This document shows positions 26,585 through 35,117 of a DNA stretch of 49,750 nucleotides, piece after piece; the first letter of the stretch is position 1; each line of letters begins with the position of its first letter. Source of the stretch: Ignavibacteriota bacterium (lineage in GTDB: Bacteria > Bacteroidota > Ignavibacteria > Tepidaquicellales > Tepidaquicellaceae). The stretch lies in the NCBI GenBank assembly GCA_026390735.1, contig JAPLFJ010000057.1:1-49750 (forward strand), read 5' to 3'. The notes beneath the pieces were generated by a model that saw only the letters and a program-made list of their open reading frames with translations, was not told the DNA's origin and made no database searches. A program made the position numbers and the translations under genes.

Positions 26585-27280
26585 TTATTTCCTCAATTTA
26601 TCAATTTGTACCCATTCACCTGGTGATCTTTCATAATTCCATCTAATCCAACCATCGACTGAGTATTTAATTATATGTTTCGCCGCCGCCGATGGTGATG
26701 AAAATTTCTTCTTATCAAGAAGAATTATTCCGTCTTTATTCACCCTTGCTCTATAAGTTTTACTCCTAAAGACTAATTTTATCTTGATAGGACGAGAGAT
26801 ATATTTACCCAATATAGCTTTCCTACCAGCAACTTTCTTTCTAACAACCTTTTTAACAACTTCCTTCTTTTCGTCTTCAAATATATGATGTAACTCTTTC
26901 TTTTGTTTGAGTTGTATGATTTTCTTAAATTTTCTTTTCAGGTCTTCTGCGTGTGCAAACTTACCGGTTTGTCGATTATTTCTTGGGTTTGAAATACGTA
27001 AAGTTAATGTTTCTAATTCTCTTAACTTATCACCATCTATAGTTATATAAACACTGAAACGATTCCAGGTAGTAGCGTGTCTATCGTGTAGATGATGAGA
27101 CAATCTTGTCTTAAGGTTTGTTGCAAGACCGACATAAACTAATCTATCATTCTTATAAAGAGCATAAATGCCATGTCTCTTACGTATAAACTGCTTAATA
27201 ATATCCTGATGTTTCTCAATAGCTGAGCGAGATACTTTCTCAAGATACTGACAAACTAGTTGACTTGATGACTTTTTCAT
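26585..27280 (-). CDS. GIY-YIG nuclease with C-terminal RAMA-like domain
   Basis: 231 residues. Residues ~33-100 are a GIY-YIG nuclease (HGIYALYKNDRLVYVGLA with GIY and YVG, then LKTRLSHHLHD with the catalytic Arg and Glu90 in RELETLTLRI). A Lys-rich linker (~110-150) leads to a C-terminal domain with YRARVNKDGIILLDKKKF and SSPSAAAKHII...DGWIRWNYE, the pattern of RAMA domains, thought to read modified adenine in DNA. The combination suggests a modification-dependent restriction nuclease, next to an adenine methylase. The upstream 50-aa frame overlaps its start (ATGA). Confidence 0.8.
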   Translation of the reverse strand: MKKSSSQLVCQYLEKVSRSAIEKHQDIIKQFIRKRHGIYALYKNDRLVYVGLATNLKTRLSHHLHDRHATTWNRFSVYITIDGDKLRELETLTLRISNPRNNRQTGKFAHAEDLKRKFKKIIQLKQKKELHHIFEDEKKEVVKKVVRKKVAGRKAILGKYISRPIKIKLVFRSKTYRARVNKDGIILLDKKKFSSPSAAAKHIIKYSVDGWIRWNYERSPGEWVQIDKLRK

Positions 27281-27429
27281 AAGGTAAGTAGTTTTATGAT
27301 AGGATGAGTGTAATATTCCGTAAAGGCGTCTTTTATCGAATCAGTATTGGTAGCAATATCATCAGCGAACTTTTTCAAGTTCGGGAACAGATCAAGCGAA
27401 ATATCTTTTAGTCTATGGATTATTAGCAT
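27277..27429 (-). CDS. 50-aa protein translationally coupled to the GIY-YIG gene
   Basis: The frame runs from ATG at 27429 (MLIIHRLKDISLDLFPNL) to a TGA that overlaps the next ATG (27280) as ATGA. It is amphipathic and helical, with no domain recognised. Coupling to the nuclease gene is the best evidence that it is real; it could be an antitoxin-like or regulatory peptide, or the end of a decayed gene. Confidence 0.5.
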   Translation of the reverse strand: MLIIHRLKDISLDLFPNLKKFADDIATNTDSIKDAFTEYYTHPIIKLLTL

Positions 27430-27488
27430 TAAAAATCTTTAATTATGGTTTAATTTAGTTAATTCTTCTTAGAAAAATAATTCCTTTT

Positions 27489-29954
27489 CTAATTTGAGCT
27501 TACTTTTAAATATCTACTAATTTCAAATTTATAAAAATCATCGATTGAATTTACAAATACATCAAATTCCGAGTTTCCTCTTAAATTATTATATTCATCG
27601 AAATCAATATTGTTTAACTGTCCATCCCTTTCTAACCTTGAAATCAAACTCAAGCTTAAACCATATTTTGTTAGACTAATTTTATATTCATCTGTAGTCC
27701 CATAAATGTATAAATTATACTCTGACTTCCCAATAATATTGTAATCAAACATCATCACAATAAATTTATTTAATTTAAAACTTATAAAATCTTCTTCCAT
27801 TTTAAGTTTAACGATTGCCAAATTTACTAATTCTTCATCATTTTTAGTTGATAAATCAACATAAACTCTATTAGATGAATTTGAATAAGAACCAGATTCG
27901 TAAGTCTCCTCTCCATATGCAATCCCGAAATAAAATTTGCTGTCTTCACTATCAGCTTTATCTTTAAAATATCTAAATTGGGAGCTTATATTTTCGTTAA
28001 GAGATTTCTTCTGGTTATTGAGTATGAAATACTCATAATAATTTCTTGCTTTTTCATTATTTAAACGTTTAATCTCAAAATCAGAAACCAGATTTGTTCC
28101 AAATACAAATAAAAATTCAATTCTATCCATCATTGACATATCGTCCCAATCAACTAATTCGTTATTTCTAACAGCATTTAATCTTTTTAAAAACTCATTT
28201 AAAAATTCTTCTACATTATAATAATAGTCAATAATTCCAGATTCAATAAGATATTGCTTTGTTTTGTCCTCGTCTGATTCATAAACTGAATTTAGAAAAA
28301 TTTCATTTTCTTTTATATATTCTGTTTTACTAATATATTCTTCCTTTTTATCTTTAGCTATATTAAGTTTATCAATATTAAAGGCATCAAGTATGGGGTT
28401 TTCAACGATGTCCTCAAAATTACGACTTCTAAGAAGAGTGATTTTATTCTTCATATTACTATCAACTCTATAATGTTCCTTATTGTTGATAAAGTGTATT
28501 CTAGGTAATAATTTTCGTAAGTCGACGGCTTTATTATCGAAAATATTATTTAAACGATTTACTCTTCCAATTAAATTCATTAATTCTTTCCCATACAGTG
28601 AACGTACATTAAATATGAACAAAGTATCGATTGGTAAATTCATTCCCTCCAGGATTACTGAATTTGCTATTACAAACTTTAACTCAGGTAATGTTTTGTA
28701 CTTATATTCTAGGTATTCTTTTATTAAATCAGGTAGTTTTCCGTGCAGATAAACGAGTCCATATTTTAAATATTTAATTCCATAAAAATCTTTATGAACT
28801 TCTTTTTTTAGAATATTAACAATCTCTAAAACATTGTCTGTAATATCAACCTCGGGAAGTTGTTCACATAATTCTTTTGCTAATTGTTCAATTTTTATTG
28901 GTCTGTAATTATAAATAAAATTCTTATTGCCAGAATTATCTTTTAAATAAGTATACTTATCTATTCCATTTCTAATTTTATAAAATTCATTAACAAATCT
29001 ATTATATTTGAAAACTTCTTCATTTAATCTGTGTTCAAATATTTCTGGTTCTTTAATATTAAAATTAACTACATGAGATGCTATTTCTTGCTCTCCAAAT
29101 ATTTTTAAATTAGCAACATTCTCAATTAATGGGGAAAGATAGACAATTTTTTGTTGAGGATTTCTTAATCTATTTTTAGCTATCAATCTTGACAATAGTA
29201 TATTCCTGCCATCATTCTCTTTTAACATATTATGCGCCTCATCTATAATCATTACATCAAAATATAAATCATTTCTTCTTAACAATCTAAGTGAACGTTC
29301 TTGAGTAAAAATAGCCACAACCGTATTTTCGTTAGTATACATTTCATCATGTATAATGATTTTTCTTCTAATATCTGCTTCTCTAATCATTTTATATGTT
29401 TGCATTAAGAGAGATTTAGTTGGAACTACAATAACAATCTTTAATTTTTCTTCTAATCCTCTAATATACTCAATCATTAATGAACTTTTCCCAAAGGAAG
29501 TTGGAGCTATATAACTTTTCTCTTTTGTTATATCACTTAAAAATCTTTTACTTTGAAGATATTGCTCTTGTGTTTCAAAGTAATCATTGTAATTTTTAAA
29601 TCCTTCTAATTTTATATCAATGAAACAGTTACTTATAATATTACTTTCGGATAAATCATTATTTAATATAGCTTTTGTAATAGGATAAAAACCAAAATTC
29701 GTAGAAAAATCATAAAGGGGTAAATAATCTTTAAAGTTTAATGAGTATTTCAATATTATATAATAAGATAAATCGGCAAAACTTGTATATCTATTATCTT
29801 TTTGATAATGTTTCAGGATTAATATAGCACATGCAAGTATATATGTTTTTTCTTTAAAACTTAAATCCTCATCTAAAGTTAATTTTCTAAAGACTTCTTT
29901 AAATAAAATATCTTTATTTAAGGTTGTTAACAGCTTTATATCTTCTTTTATCAT
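27489..29954 (-). CDS. hamB: SF2 DEAD/DEAH-type helicase, HamB-like (Hachiman defence)
   Basis: 821 residues. Walker A APTSFGKSS (150-158), motif Ia VVPTKSLLMQTY (~177-188), DEAH box MIIDEAHNML (235-244), KIVYLSP as motif III, and in the C-terminal RecA domain FVIANSVILEGMNLPI and LIGRVNRL as motifs V-VI. Length and the adjacent nuclease gene (five-base gap) fit HamB of the Hachiman HamAB system, in which the helicase scans DNA and holds the nuclease in check. The C-terminal ~300 residues are not assigned. The gene is very AT-rich. The Hachiman assignment rests on gene pairing and on the partner's fold. Confidence 0.75.
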   Translation of the reverse strand: MIKEDIKLLTTLNKDILFKEVFRKLTLDEDLSFKEKTYILACAILILKHYQKDNRYTSFADLSYYIILKYSLNFKDYLPLYDFSTNFGFYPITKAILNNDLSESNIISNCFIDIKLEGFKNYNDYFETQEQYLQSKRFLSDITKEKSYIAPTSFGKSSLMIEYIRGLEEKLKIVIVVPTKSLLMQTYKMIREADIRRKIIIHDEMYTNENTVVAIFTQERSLRLLRRNDLYFDVMIIDEAHNMLKENDGRNILLSRLIAKNRLRNPQQKIVYLSPLIENVANLKIFGEQEIASHVVNFNIKEPEIFEHRLNEEVFKYNRFVNEFYKIRNGIDKYTYLKDNSGNKNFIYNYRPIKIEQLAKELCEQLPEVDITDNVLEIVNILKKEVHKDFYGIKYLKYGLVYLHGKLPDLIKEYLEYKYKTLPELKFVIANSVILEGMNLPIDTLFIFNVRSLYGKELMNLIGRVNRLNNIFDNKAVDLRKLLPRIHFINNKEHYRVDSNMKNKITLLRSRNFEDIVENPILDAFNIDKLNIAKDKKEEYISKTEYIKENEIFLNSVYESDEDKTKQYLIESGIIDYYYNVEEFLNEFLKRLNAVRNNELVDWDDMSMMDRIEFLFVFGTNLVSDFEIKRLNNEKARNYYEYFILNNQKKSLNENISSQFRYFKDKADSEDSKFYFGIAYGEETYESGSYSNSSNRVYVDLSTKNDEELVNLAIVKLKMEEDFISFKLNKFIVMMFDYNIIGKSEYNLYIYGTTDEYKISLTKYGLSLSLISRLERDGQLNNIDFDEYNNLRGNSEFDVFVNSIDDFYKFEISRYLKVSSN

Positions 29955-29959
29955 AACAT

Positions 29960-30733
29960 TTATTTGTTAAGGTAATCCCAAAATAAACTGAGAGATTTCT
30001 TGTTGACACATATAACATTTATCTTGTTAAAATTGAACTTTAAAATTAATTTATTTATTTCGATTTCTAATTCAGTGGTATTAATGCTTTCCCAATTACC
30101 CTCTAAGAATATTGTTGATCCAGGAATTATATTAAAATTATCGATATCGTGGGTTACATCATTTGTAAATTCTTCAGAGAGTATTTTAAGGTTGTTACGA
30201 ATATTAGAACTACTATCTACATCTATATGGCTTGCATGATTATATGCATTTTGCCAAGGATTATTTTTTACATCACCAGAGATTTTATCTTTTAAATCAG
30301 TATAGGCTTCTTTAATCTTGTTTTTGTGAGATATTTTATCAGTCGAGATACTACCTGACTTACTTTCAAATATCCACTCTTCATTTAAATATGAATAATA
30401 TCCATCAAAGCCTTTTTTTATTGATTCTTCTTCAAGGTTCAGAAATAAAAATTCTTGTTTAAAACCAATTTCATTTAAATAGAGGTGAGTAAAAAATTCC
30501 GCGATTGCACCAATTTCTAAATTTGTACCAATTTTTGAGGTTAAAAACTTTATTAATCGCTTTTTAATTGTATAAAGATTTATATCAGTATTTCCTTCAC
30601 AAATCTTTGCAATGCTTTCATCTATATATGTTTCCAATTTTGTGTCAATCTCTTCAATATTAATTAAGTGAAGATAATTCCCTGAACTAAGTTCTTTGTA
30701 TTCGGCATTGAAAACATTACTTGTAATAGACAT
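29960..30733 (-). CDS. hamA: PD-(D/E)xK nuclease, HamA/DUF1837-like (Hachiman defence)
   Basis: 257 residues. The nuclease core is GAIAEFFTHLYLNEIG (E79) followed by GFDGYYSY (D110) and WIFESKSG (E123-x-K125), the D...ExK arrangement of PD-(D/E)xK enzymes and close in form to the DUF1837/HamA family. In Hachiman, HamA cuts DNA when released by HamB after infection. It is the first gene of the two-gene unit. Another DExK nuclease-helicase pair type (AbpAB-like) is the main alternative. Confidence 0.68.
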   Translation of the reverse strand: MSITSNVFNAEYKELSSGNYLHLINIEEIDTKLETYIDESIAKICEGNTDINLYTIKKRLIKFLTSKIGTNLEIGAIAEFFTHLYLNEIGFKQEFLFLNLEEESIKKGFDGYYSYLNEEWIFESKSGSISTDKISHKNKIKEAYTDLKDKISGDVKNNPWQNAYNHASHIDVDSSSNIRNNLKILSEEFTNDVTHDIDNFNIIPGSTIFLEGNWESINTTELEIEINKLILKFNFNKINVICVNKKSLSLFWDYLNK

Positions 30734-30980
30734 AATAAAATAATTATTAAGTTTGTGTAACTATAATCAAACCTAGAGATTGTTCAATAGTTTTTCATCT
30801 CGGGTAAATATAAAAGCAAATTTTAACCTTCAAATTCTATACGAATAAATAATCCACGAGCAACGATTTAGACCAATAGGTGCGCGTATTAAAAATTACT
30901 ATAACTATAAATTAATTCCATAGTATTTCATATAATACCCTTTCAATATTCGTTTATATTTAGCCTTCATGGTTGTTAAG

Positions 30981-31505
30981 TTACTCTTCAATCAATAAAT
31001 AGGTTAAAATATCGGTTCCCTTCATTGAAGTAACACGTTCCCTCAAATTATTAGATTCATTAATTTTCGGGCCATTATGATTATGATAAAATGTAAAAGT
31101 TTTATATTCATCATTATTAACTTTATCAAAGATGACCTCCATATGCCATTGATCTGTACCTGATTCTAAACTTATTATTACAAGTCTTTCATTATTAAGT
31201 TCATCATCTATCTTCTCAAAAAGTTTATCAAAATAATCGACCATGAAATGATCTCCTCTGGCTTTTAAGTTAAGATCGGGTAAATGAAACTCTCTTTTAA
31301 ATACTACTCTAGAAGAGCCTTTAGATATTGACCACCCTGATTTTATCCAATTAGAATTTCCAGAATATGCCGGATTGGATTGAAGACTTGTATCGTTTAC
31401 TTTCATATAATCCAATAATATTAAAATACTTTCAACCGCCATAGGGATACAAGAGATTTCTGTTAATTGGCGGTGTGATTTTATTTTATCAAAATCTATT
31501 TCCAT
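30981..31505 (-). CDS. Papain-like (C39-like) cysteine protease domain protein
   Basis: 174 residues. SHRQLTEISCIPMAVESILILL has Gln13 and Cys19 in the spacing of C39-type peptidases, and QWHMEVIFDK (His121) followed by FYHNHNG (Asn142) completes a plausible Q-C-H-N active site. There is no signal peptide, so it would act in the cytoplasm. Its size and isolation argue against a bacteriocin-exporter leader peptidase; it may be an effector or a fold relative. It sits 250 bp upstream of the HamA-like gene in the same direction. Confidence 0.55.
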   Translation of the reverse strand: MEIDFDKIKSHRQLTEISCIPMAVESILILLDYMKVNDTSLQSNPAYSGNSNWIKSGWSISKGSSRVVFKREFHLPDLNLKARGDHFMVDYFDKLFEKIDDELNNERLVIISLESGTDQWHMEVIFDKVNNDEYKTFTFYHNHNGPKINESNNLRERVTSMKGTDILTYLLIEE

Positions 31506-31680
31506 TTTTTTACTATTAAGTAGTTAAAGAATTATTTTGTGCTTATTTAAAATAGTAAACTTACTAATGGCATCAAATATATATTTGAATGTAAACACTT
31601 TATAATTTCAATTATAATAAAGAAAAATAATAGCAATTATTACAATAATGAAAAAAAGCAGCGCTACTCGCACATTTCTT

Positions 31681-31725
31681 CTACCCCAACAATTCCATCG
31701 CCTTAGCTCGAATAATATCTTCAAT
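31681..31725 (-). pseudogene. Fragment of the 3' end of the gene at 33246-33554
   Basis: On the minus strand it reads IEDIIRAKAMELLG-stop, nearly identical to IEDTIRAKAMELLKKE at the end of the downstream-numbered gene. DNA identity is 33 of 35 over 31691-31725 versus 33262-33296. The coiled-coil gene lies between the two copies. Nothing else is seen in 31506-31763. Confidence 0.7.
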
Positions 31726-31763
31726 ATTATATTGCCAGTGTGAGTAATTATTTCTCATAAATC

Positions 31764-33101
31764 TTAACTCAGATTTCTTAAAACGGGATATTTATTAAAG
31801 AAATTGTCAATTTCTATCTTTAATGCTTTAAATTGATCCTCTTCACCCTGAAGTGAGCTTATTATGTTTTTTCTTTTATTTATATATAGATTAATATCGC
31901 TAATTAGTGCGTTTCCTTGTCTTTTAATATTTAAAATCTCGTTTTCAATTTTTGCCATTCTTTCCGTATTTGCTTTGATAATCCTCGACGGATCTTTACG
32001 TCTTAAATTAAGTATCCAGAAAAAACAAATAATTACTGAAACAATGAGTATCAACTCAAGAACTGGCAAGAACGGATAATTATCTCTATAGACTTTTTGA
32101 ATTTCTAAACCGAAAGTAATAAAAACAGATATTAGAAGTACCACAAATATAGTTTTAGGTACCTTAATGTTAATTTTGTCTTTTCCTTTGTTAGATTCAA
32201 TTATTCTTTTCAACTCCGATCCAGTTTTATAACTGGATTCAATAGAGTCTTTGAACCCTTCTATTCTACTCTCGCAGTCATTTATCTTTTGATTAATTGA
32301 TCTGTAGTTTTCCTGGATATTATTTATACTAACATTTAATAGGCTATAGGAATTTTTGTGAGACATATAAAACTTAACATCCTCTTTTTCTGCATCTGTT
32401 AATTCTTTATTGGACATATCTTCCATTTGAACAAACGAATAAAATACTTGTGAAGCAAATTGTTTATCTGGAATTTCTTCAAGATCATTAGGATTAATCT
32501 TGTTTTCGTATAGATCTTTCTTTACCAGCCCAATTAATATATGTCTCACAACTGCTTGTTCTTTCTTCTGAATATCTTTTAATACAATATCAAACGAATA
32601 AATAGTATTCTTGAGTTCTTTTTGTTTTTGTCTTAGTTTATCATTATTTATAGCAATATTTGTTTGTAATTCTTGTGTTGCAAGAGAGTTCTGTTGTACT
32701 AACAGTTGCTGTTCATTCAGAAGCACCTGCTTTTCCATAAGAAGTTTCTGCTGCCTTTGTATTTCAATAGCCATTTTTTGATTTGCTTCAATATTTAATG
32801 ATGATTGAAGCTGAGCATTCGAAACTCCCAGTTGGGATTTTGAAATATTAAGCTGGGATTTTAATGTTTCATCAATATCTTTTAATTTACCCAGAACCAC
32901 AAGCTGTTTTGCTAGTATAGAAGTTTGGAGTTCTTGTCTTTTTGTAATTTCATTATTAGCCTGAACAATCGATTTCATTGTCATTCTGTGGCCTTCGGCA
33001 TTTGCTCTGAAATTTTGATATGATATTAAAGTATTAAATACTGAAGAAGTTGCTGTTATCTTCTCAGCCGAAGAAGAAAGCGGCTTTAATGGTTCAGTCA
33101 T
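31764..33101 (-). CDS. Coiled-coil membrane protein of unknown function
   Basis: 445 residues. Residues ~40-200 are a long Gln/Leu-rich coiled coil (MEKQVLLNEQQLLVQQNS and repeated LNISKSQLGVSNAQLQ). Residues ~310-335 (KTIFVVLLISVFITFGLEI) and ~345-370 (LPVLELILIVSVIICFFWIL) are two membrane segments, followed by a second coiled region. There is no signal peptide. It could be an inner-membrane scaffold or sensor. It is bracketed by a duplicated piece of the neighbouring PHA_gran_rgn-like gene, so it was probably inserted there as a unit. Confidence 0.7.
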   Translation of the reverse strand: MTEPLKPLSSSAEKITATSSVFNTLISYQNFRANAEGHRMTMKSIVQANNEITKRQELQTSILAKQLVVLGKLKDIDETLKSQLNISKSQLGVSNAQLQSSLNIEANQKMAIEIQRQQKLLMEKQVLLNEQQLLVQQNSLATQELQTNIAINNDKLRQKQKELKNTIYSFDIVLKDIQKKEQAVVRHILIGLVKKDLYENKINPNDLEEIPDKQFASQVFYSFVQMEDMSNKELTDAEKEDVKFYMSHKNSYSLLNVSINNIQENYRSINQKINDCESRIEGFKDSIESSYKTGSELKRIIESNKGKDKINIKVPKTIFVVLLISVFITFGLEIQKVYRDNYPFLPVLELILIVSVIICFFWILNLRRKDPSRIIKANTERMAKIENEILNIKRQGNALISDINLYINKRKNIISSLQGEEDQFKALKIEIDNFFNKYPVLRNLS

Positions 33102-33245
33102 AAACGTTTGTATTTGCTTTCATTAACAGAATATTATTAACATAAAATTCACAAACAGGGAAATAATATAAAGACTCAAATAATTCTTAAACAAGAGGAA
33201 ATTAGTAAGATGAATAAATAAAACAAAGGAATAAATGGAGGCCAT

Positions 33246-33554
33246 TTATTCCTTCTTTAATAATTCCATCGCTTTAGCTCGAATAGTATCTTCAATCGTA
33301 CCTTTAAATAATAGAGCAGCAAACGGAAGCTCACCAGTTATAATAACAAAGTCTTCTCCAACCTGCAAAGTCCCGGATACTTTAAACCCTGATATATTGA
33401 ATTTAAATTCTCCCGTGTTACCATTCCAGGATTCTTCTAAATCTTTAATCTTATCGGAATGTTGTTCCTTTAGTTTGGGCAGGAAGTTTTGAATTCTGTT
33501 TAGTGCTTCTGCTTGTGATAATTCGTGTGGTATGTTTAATTCTAGTTTTGGCAT
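33246..33554 (-). CDS. PHA granule-region family small protein (PHA_gran_rgn-like)
   Basis: 102 residues. IPHELSQAEALNRIQNFLPKL, ESWNGNTGEFKFNISGFKVSGTL and VIITGELPFAALLFKGTIEDTIRAKAMELL match the layout of the putative polyhydroxyalkanoate-system family (HeLs-xxEA...W-G...GxixV...L...). These proteins have one alpha-beta domain of uncertain function. There is no PHA gene nearby. Its 3' end is duplicated at 31681-31725. Confidence 0.7.
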   Translation of the reverse strand: MPKLELNIPHELSQAEALNRIQNFLPKLKEQHSDKIKDLEESWNGNTGEFKFNISGFKVSGTLQVGEDFVIITGELPFAALLFKGTIEDTIRAKAMELLKKE

Positions 33555-33574
33555 ACGTCTTTTGTTTAATTTAA

Positions 33575-33603
33575 AAAGGAGACAGTTGATTACTGTCTCC
33601 TTT
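33575..33603. terminator. Strong bidirectional hairpin terminator
   Basis: AAAGGAGACAGT (33575-33586) pairs perfectly with ACTGTCTCCTTT (33592-33603). It separates the lipoprotein pair from the PHA_gran_rgn-like gene. Confidence 0.85.
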
Positions 33604-33757
33604 GAATATAGCTAAAATATTCGGAATCTATTTTACTATAAGAACTCAGTATTATCAGGTTAAATATTTAATCATTACTCTTTTCTGTATAAATAAAATA
33701 TCCTTACAGTAACAATTATCTGCAATCTTGTTTTAGTTTATATAGTTATTCCTTAAA

Positions 33758-34180
33758 CTATTTATACTTTATGTCACCTTCCGTTTCAATTGTTGCATTA
33801 ATAAACTTCCCACGAATTTTTACTCGTTCATTCTTCTTGTAGAGGTTATTAAATGTTCGTAGAAACTTTTCATTTATAGGTGCTTTCTTCGACACAGCAA
33901 AATTAATAAATGGATTTTTATAGCTGTCATCTAATAGATTAGAGTAAAATTCTTTGTAAACGTCATCTTTGAATTCAATTACACCTTCAAACAAAGCATC
34001 ATTACCGCTACCCAATGAACTTGTAATTTTAAAATCCACTAATTCAATAGCACCATGAGATTCGTTTAATATCTTTGACTGTAACTCTTTTTTATTTGCT
34101 TCTGATATTTTATTCTCCTTGTTCTCGCATCCAGAAAAGAATAAAACTAAGCAAATGACTAGGAAACATGTTTTTCTCAT
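33758..34180 (-). CDS. Lipoprotein of unknown function (140 aa)
   Basis: The product begins MRKTCFLVICLVLFFSGCEN, a lipoprotein signal with lipobox FSGC. The mature part has a beta-rich domain (GAIELVDFKITSSLGSGNDALFEGVIEF, KIRGKFINATIETEGDIKYK). No family is recognised. It is 36 bp downstream of another lipoprotein gene in the same direction, so the two are probably co-transcribed and anchored in the envelope. Confidence 0.72.
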   Translation of the reverse strand: MRKTCFLVICLVLFFSGCENKENKISEANKKELQSKILNESHGAIELVDFKITSSLGSGNDALFEGVIEFKDDVYKEFYSNLLDDSYKNPFINFAVSKKAPINEKFLRTFNNLYKKNERVKIRGKFINATIETEGDIKYK

Positions 34181-34216
34181 AATTGGTTAAATTTAGTTTA
34201 ATAAATTAAGTATTAA

Positions 34217-34648
34217 TTAATATACGGTTATAAGATGATCGCCATCATCAAATTCAGCAATGAGGAGATGTATGGTGAACTTACCTTCGGATTTTTCTAA
34301 CTCAAAATCTGTAGAACTAGGGCCATATGTATTGAGTTTCCTTTTCTGGTCTACTAAAACAAATCCTAAGCCTTTTATTTCATCTACAAATTTCTCAAAG
34401 TCTCTTTTGCTTTTTATCTTTCTATTCTCAAGATATTTATACTTGCTCTTAACATCGTTATACTCATTATTAGATTTATCAACGTTCTGTTTGTTGATTC
34501 GTGCATCCTCAGACGCTTTTTTATATTCATCATCAGCACTACGTTTGTTTGAACAGCTATATAAGACAGTTGAAATTAATATTATTAATAAAAGTGTATA
34601 AACTGAGGTTCTATGTTTCTTATTTTTAATGTTATTTACATAACTCAT
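34217..34648 (-). CDS. Lipoprotein of unknown function (143 aa)
   Basis: Residues ~15-33 (SVYTLLLIILISTVLYSCSN) are a signal with lipobox YSC. The mature N-terminus is charged and coiled (EYKKASEDARINKQNVDKS), and the C-terminus is beta-rich (FVLVDQKRKLNTYG, KFTIHLLIAEFDDGDHLITVY). Promoter cassette A lies ~290 bp upstream, leaving a long 5' leader with strong secondary structure. Confidence 0.7.
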   Translation of the reverse strand: MSYVNNIKNKKHRTSVYTLLLIILISTVLYSCSNKRSADDEYKKASEDARINKQNVDKSNNEYNDVKSKYKYLENRKIKSKRDFEKFVDEIKGLGFVLVDQKRKLNTYGPSSTDFELEKSEGKFTIHLLIAEFDDGDHLITVY

Positions 34649-34730
34649 TTTATTCTATCCTTTCATAATTTTAAAGTTTTATTTATCAAAGTTATTATAC
34701 CTGAAAATACCGGTATAATATTAGTGTAAT

Positions 34731-34870
34731 AAAAAACGAGCGAAACCCTATATACTCTCCCGTTAAGTACTGCCGCACTTTCAAGTCGAATAATACAGAG
34801 CCCGCTCGTGAATTGAGCGTAGCCCTATACTATGTTCGACTTGATTTTTAAAATTGGCAGTTTTAACGGG
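34731..34870 (-). promoter_or_regulatory. Large nested inverted-repeat structure in a long 5' leader
   Basis: CCCGTTAAGTACTGCC (34759-34774) pairs with GGCAGTTTTAACGGG (34856-34870). Inside it TCAAGTCGAA pairs with TTCGACTTGA. At the tip CGCTC pairs with GAGCG, and ACGAGCG near 34731 can pair alternatively with CGCTCGT. GAGCGWARCCCTATAYACT is also present twice as a direct repeat (near 34733 and 34817). It lies between promoter cassette A and the lipoprotein start. It could be a regulatory RNA leader or a non-autonomous element. Confidence 0.6.
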
Positions 34871-34933
34871 TGAACATTGTAATAGCTACTAAAATCTTAT
34901 GTAAAGAACGTAATAATCTCTTGTATTGAAATG

Positions 34934-35000
34934 GAGATTATTAATATTAATGTAAATTATTCATTTGTGTTTTTAATTCAAAGGAAGAAATATTTGAGGG
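34934..35000 (-). promoter_or_regulatory. Promoter cassette A (Bacteroidota-type)
   Basis: On the minus strand TTTG (34982-34979) is followed 19 nt later by TAATTTAC (34959-34952), fitting the Bacteroidota -33 TTTG / -7 TAnnTTTG promoter. The ~67-bp block is shared with 36062-36128 and 37311-37376. An AATCTC...GAGATT hairpin sits at the start of the transcript. Confidence 0.75.
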
Positions 35001-35117
35001 TATAATATATATGAGTGATTTAACTCCCTCATTTTTTAATATATATTGAATTGATGTTTATAGAATTATGAAACGCACACCGTCATCCAATTAATTCACG
35101 GCACATTAAAAGTTATG

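Noticed and set aside
34759-34870. Possible integron attC site (GTTAAGT...TTAAC with internal inverted repeats)
   Set aside because: The core boxes are in the wrong order for attC (GTTRRRY first, RYYYAAC last), the neighbouring gaps lack similar sites, and the recombinase at 48390 has no integron-integrase features.
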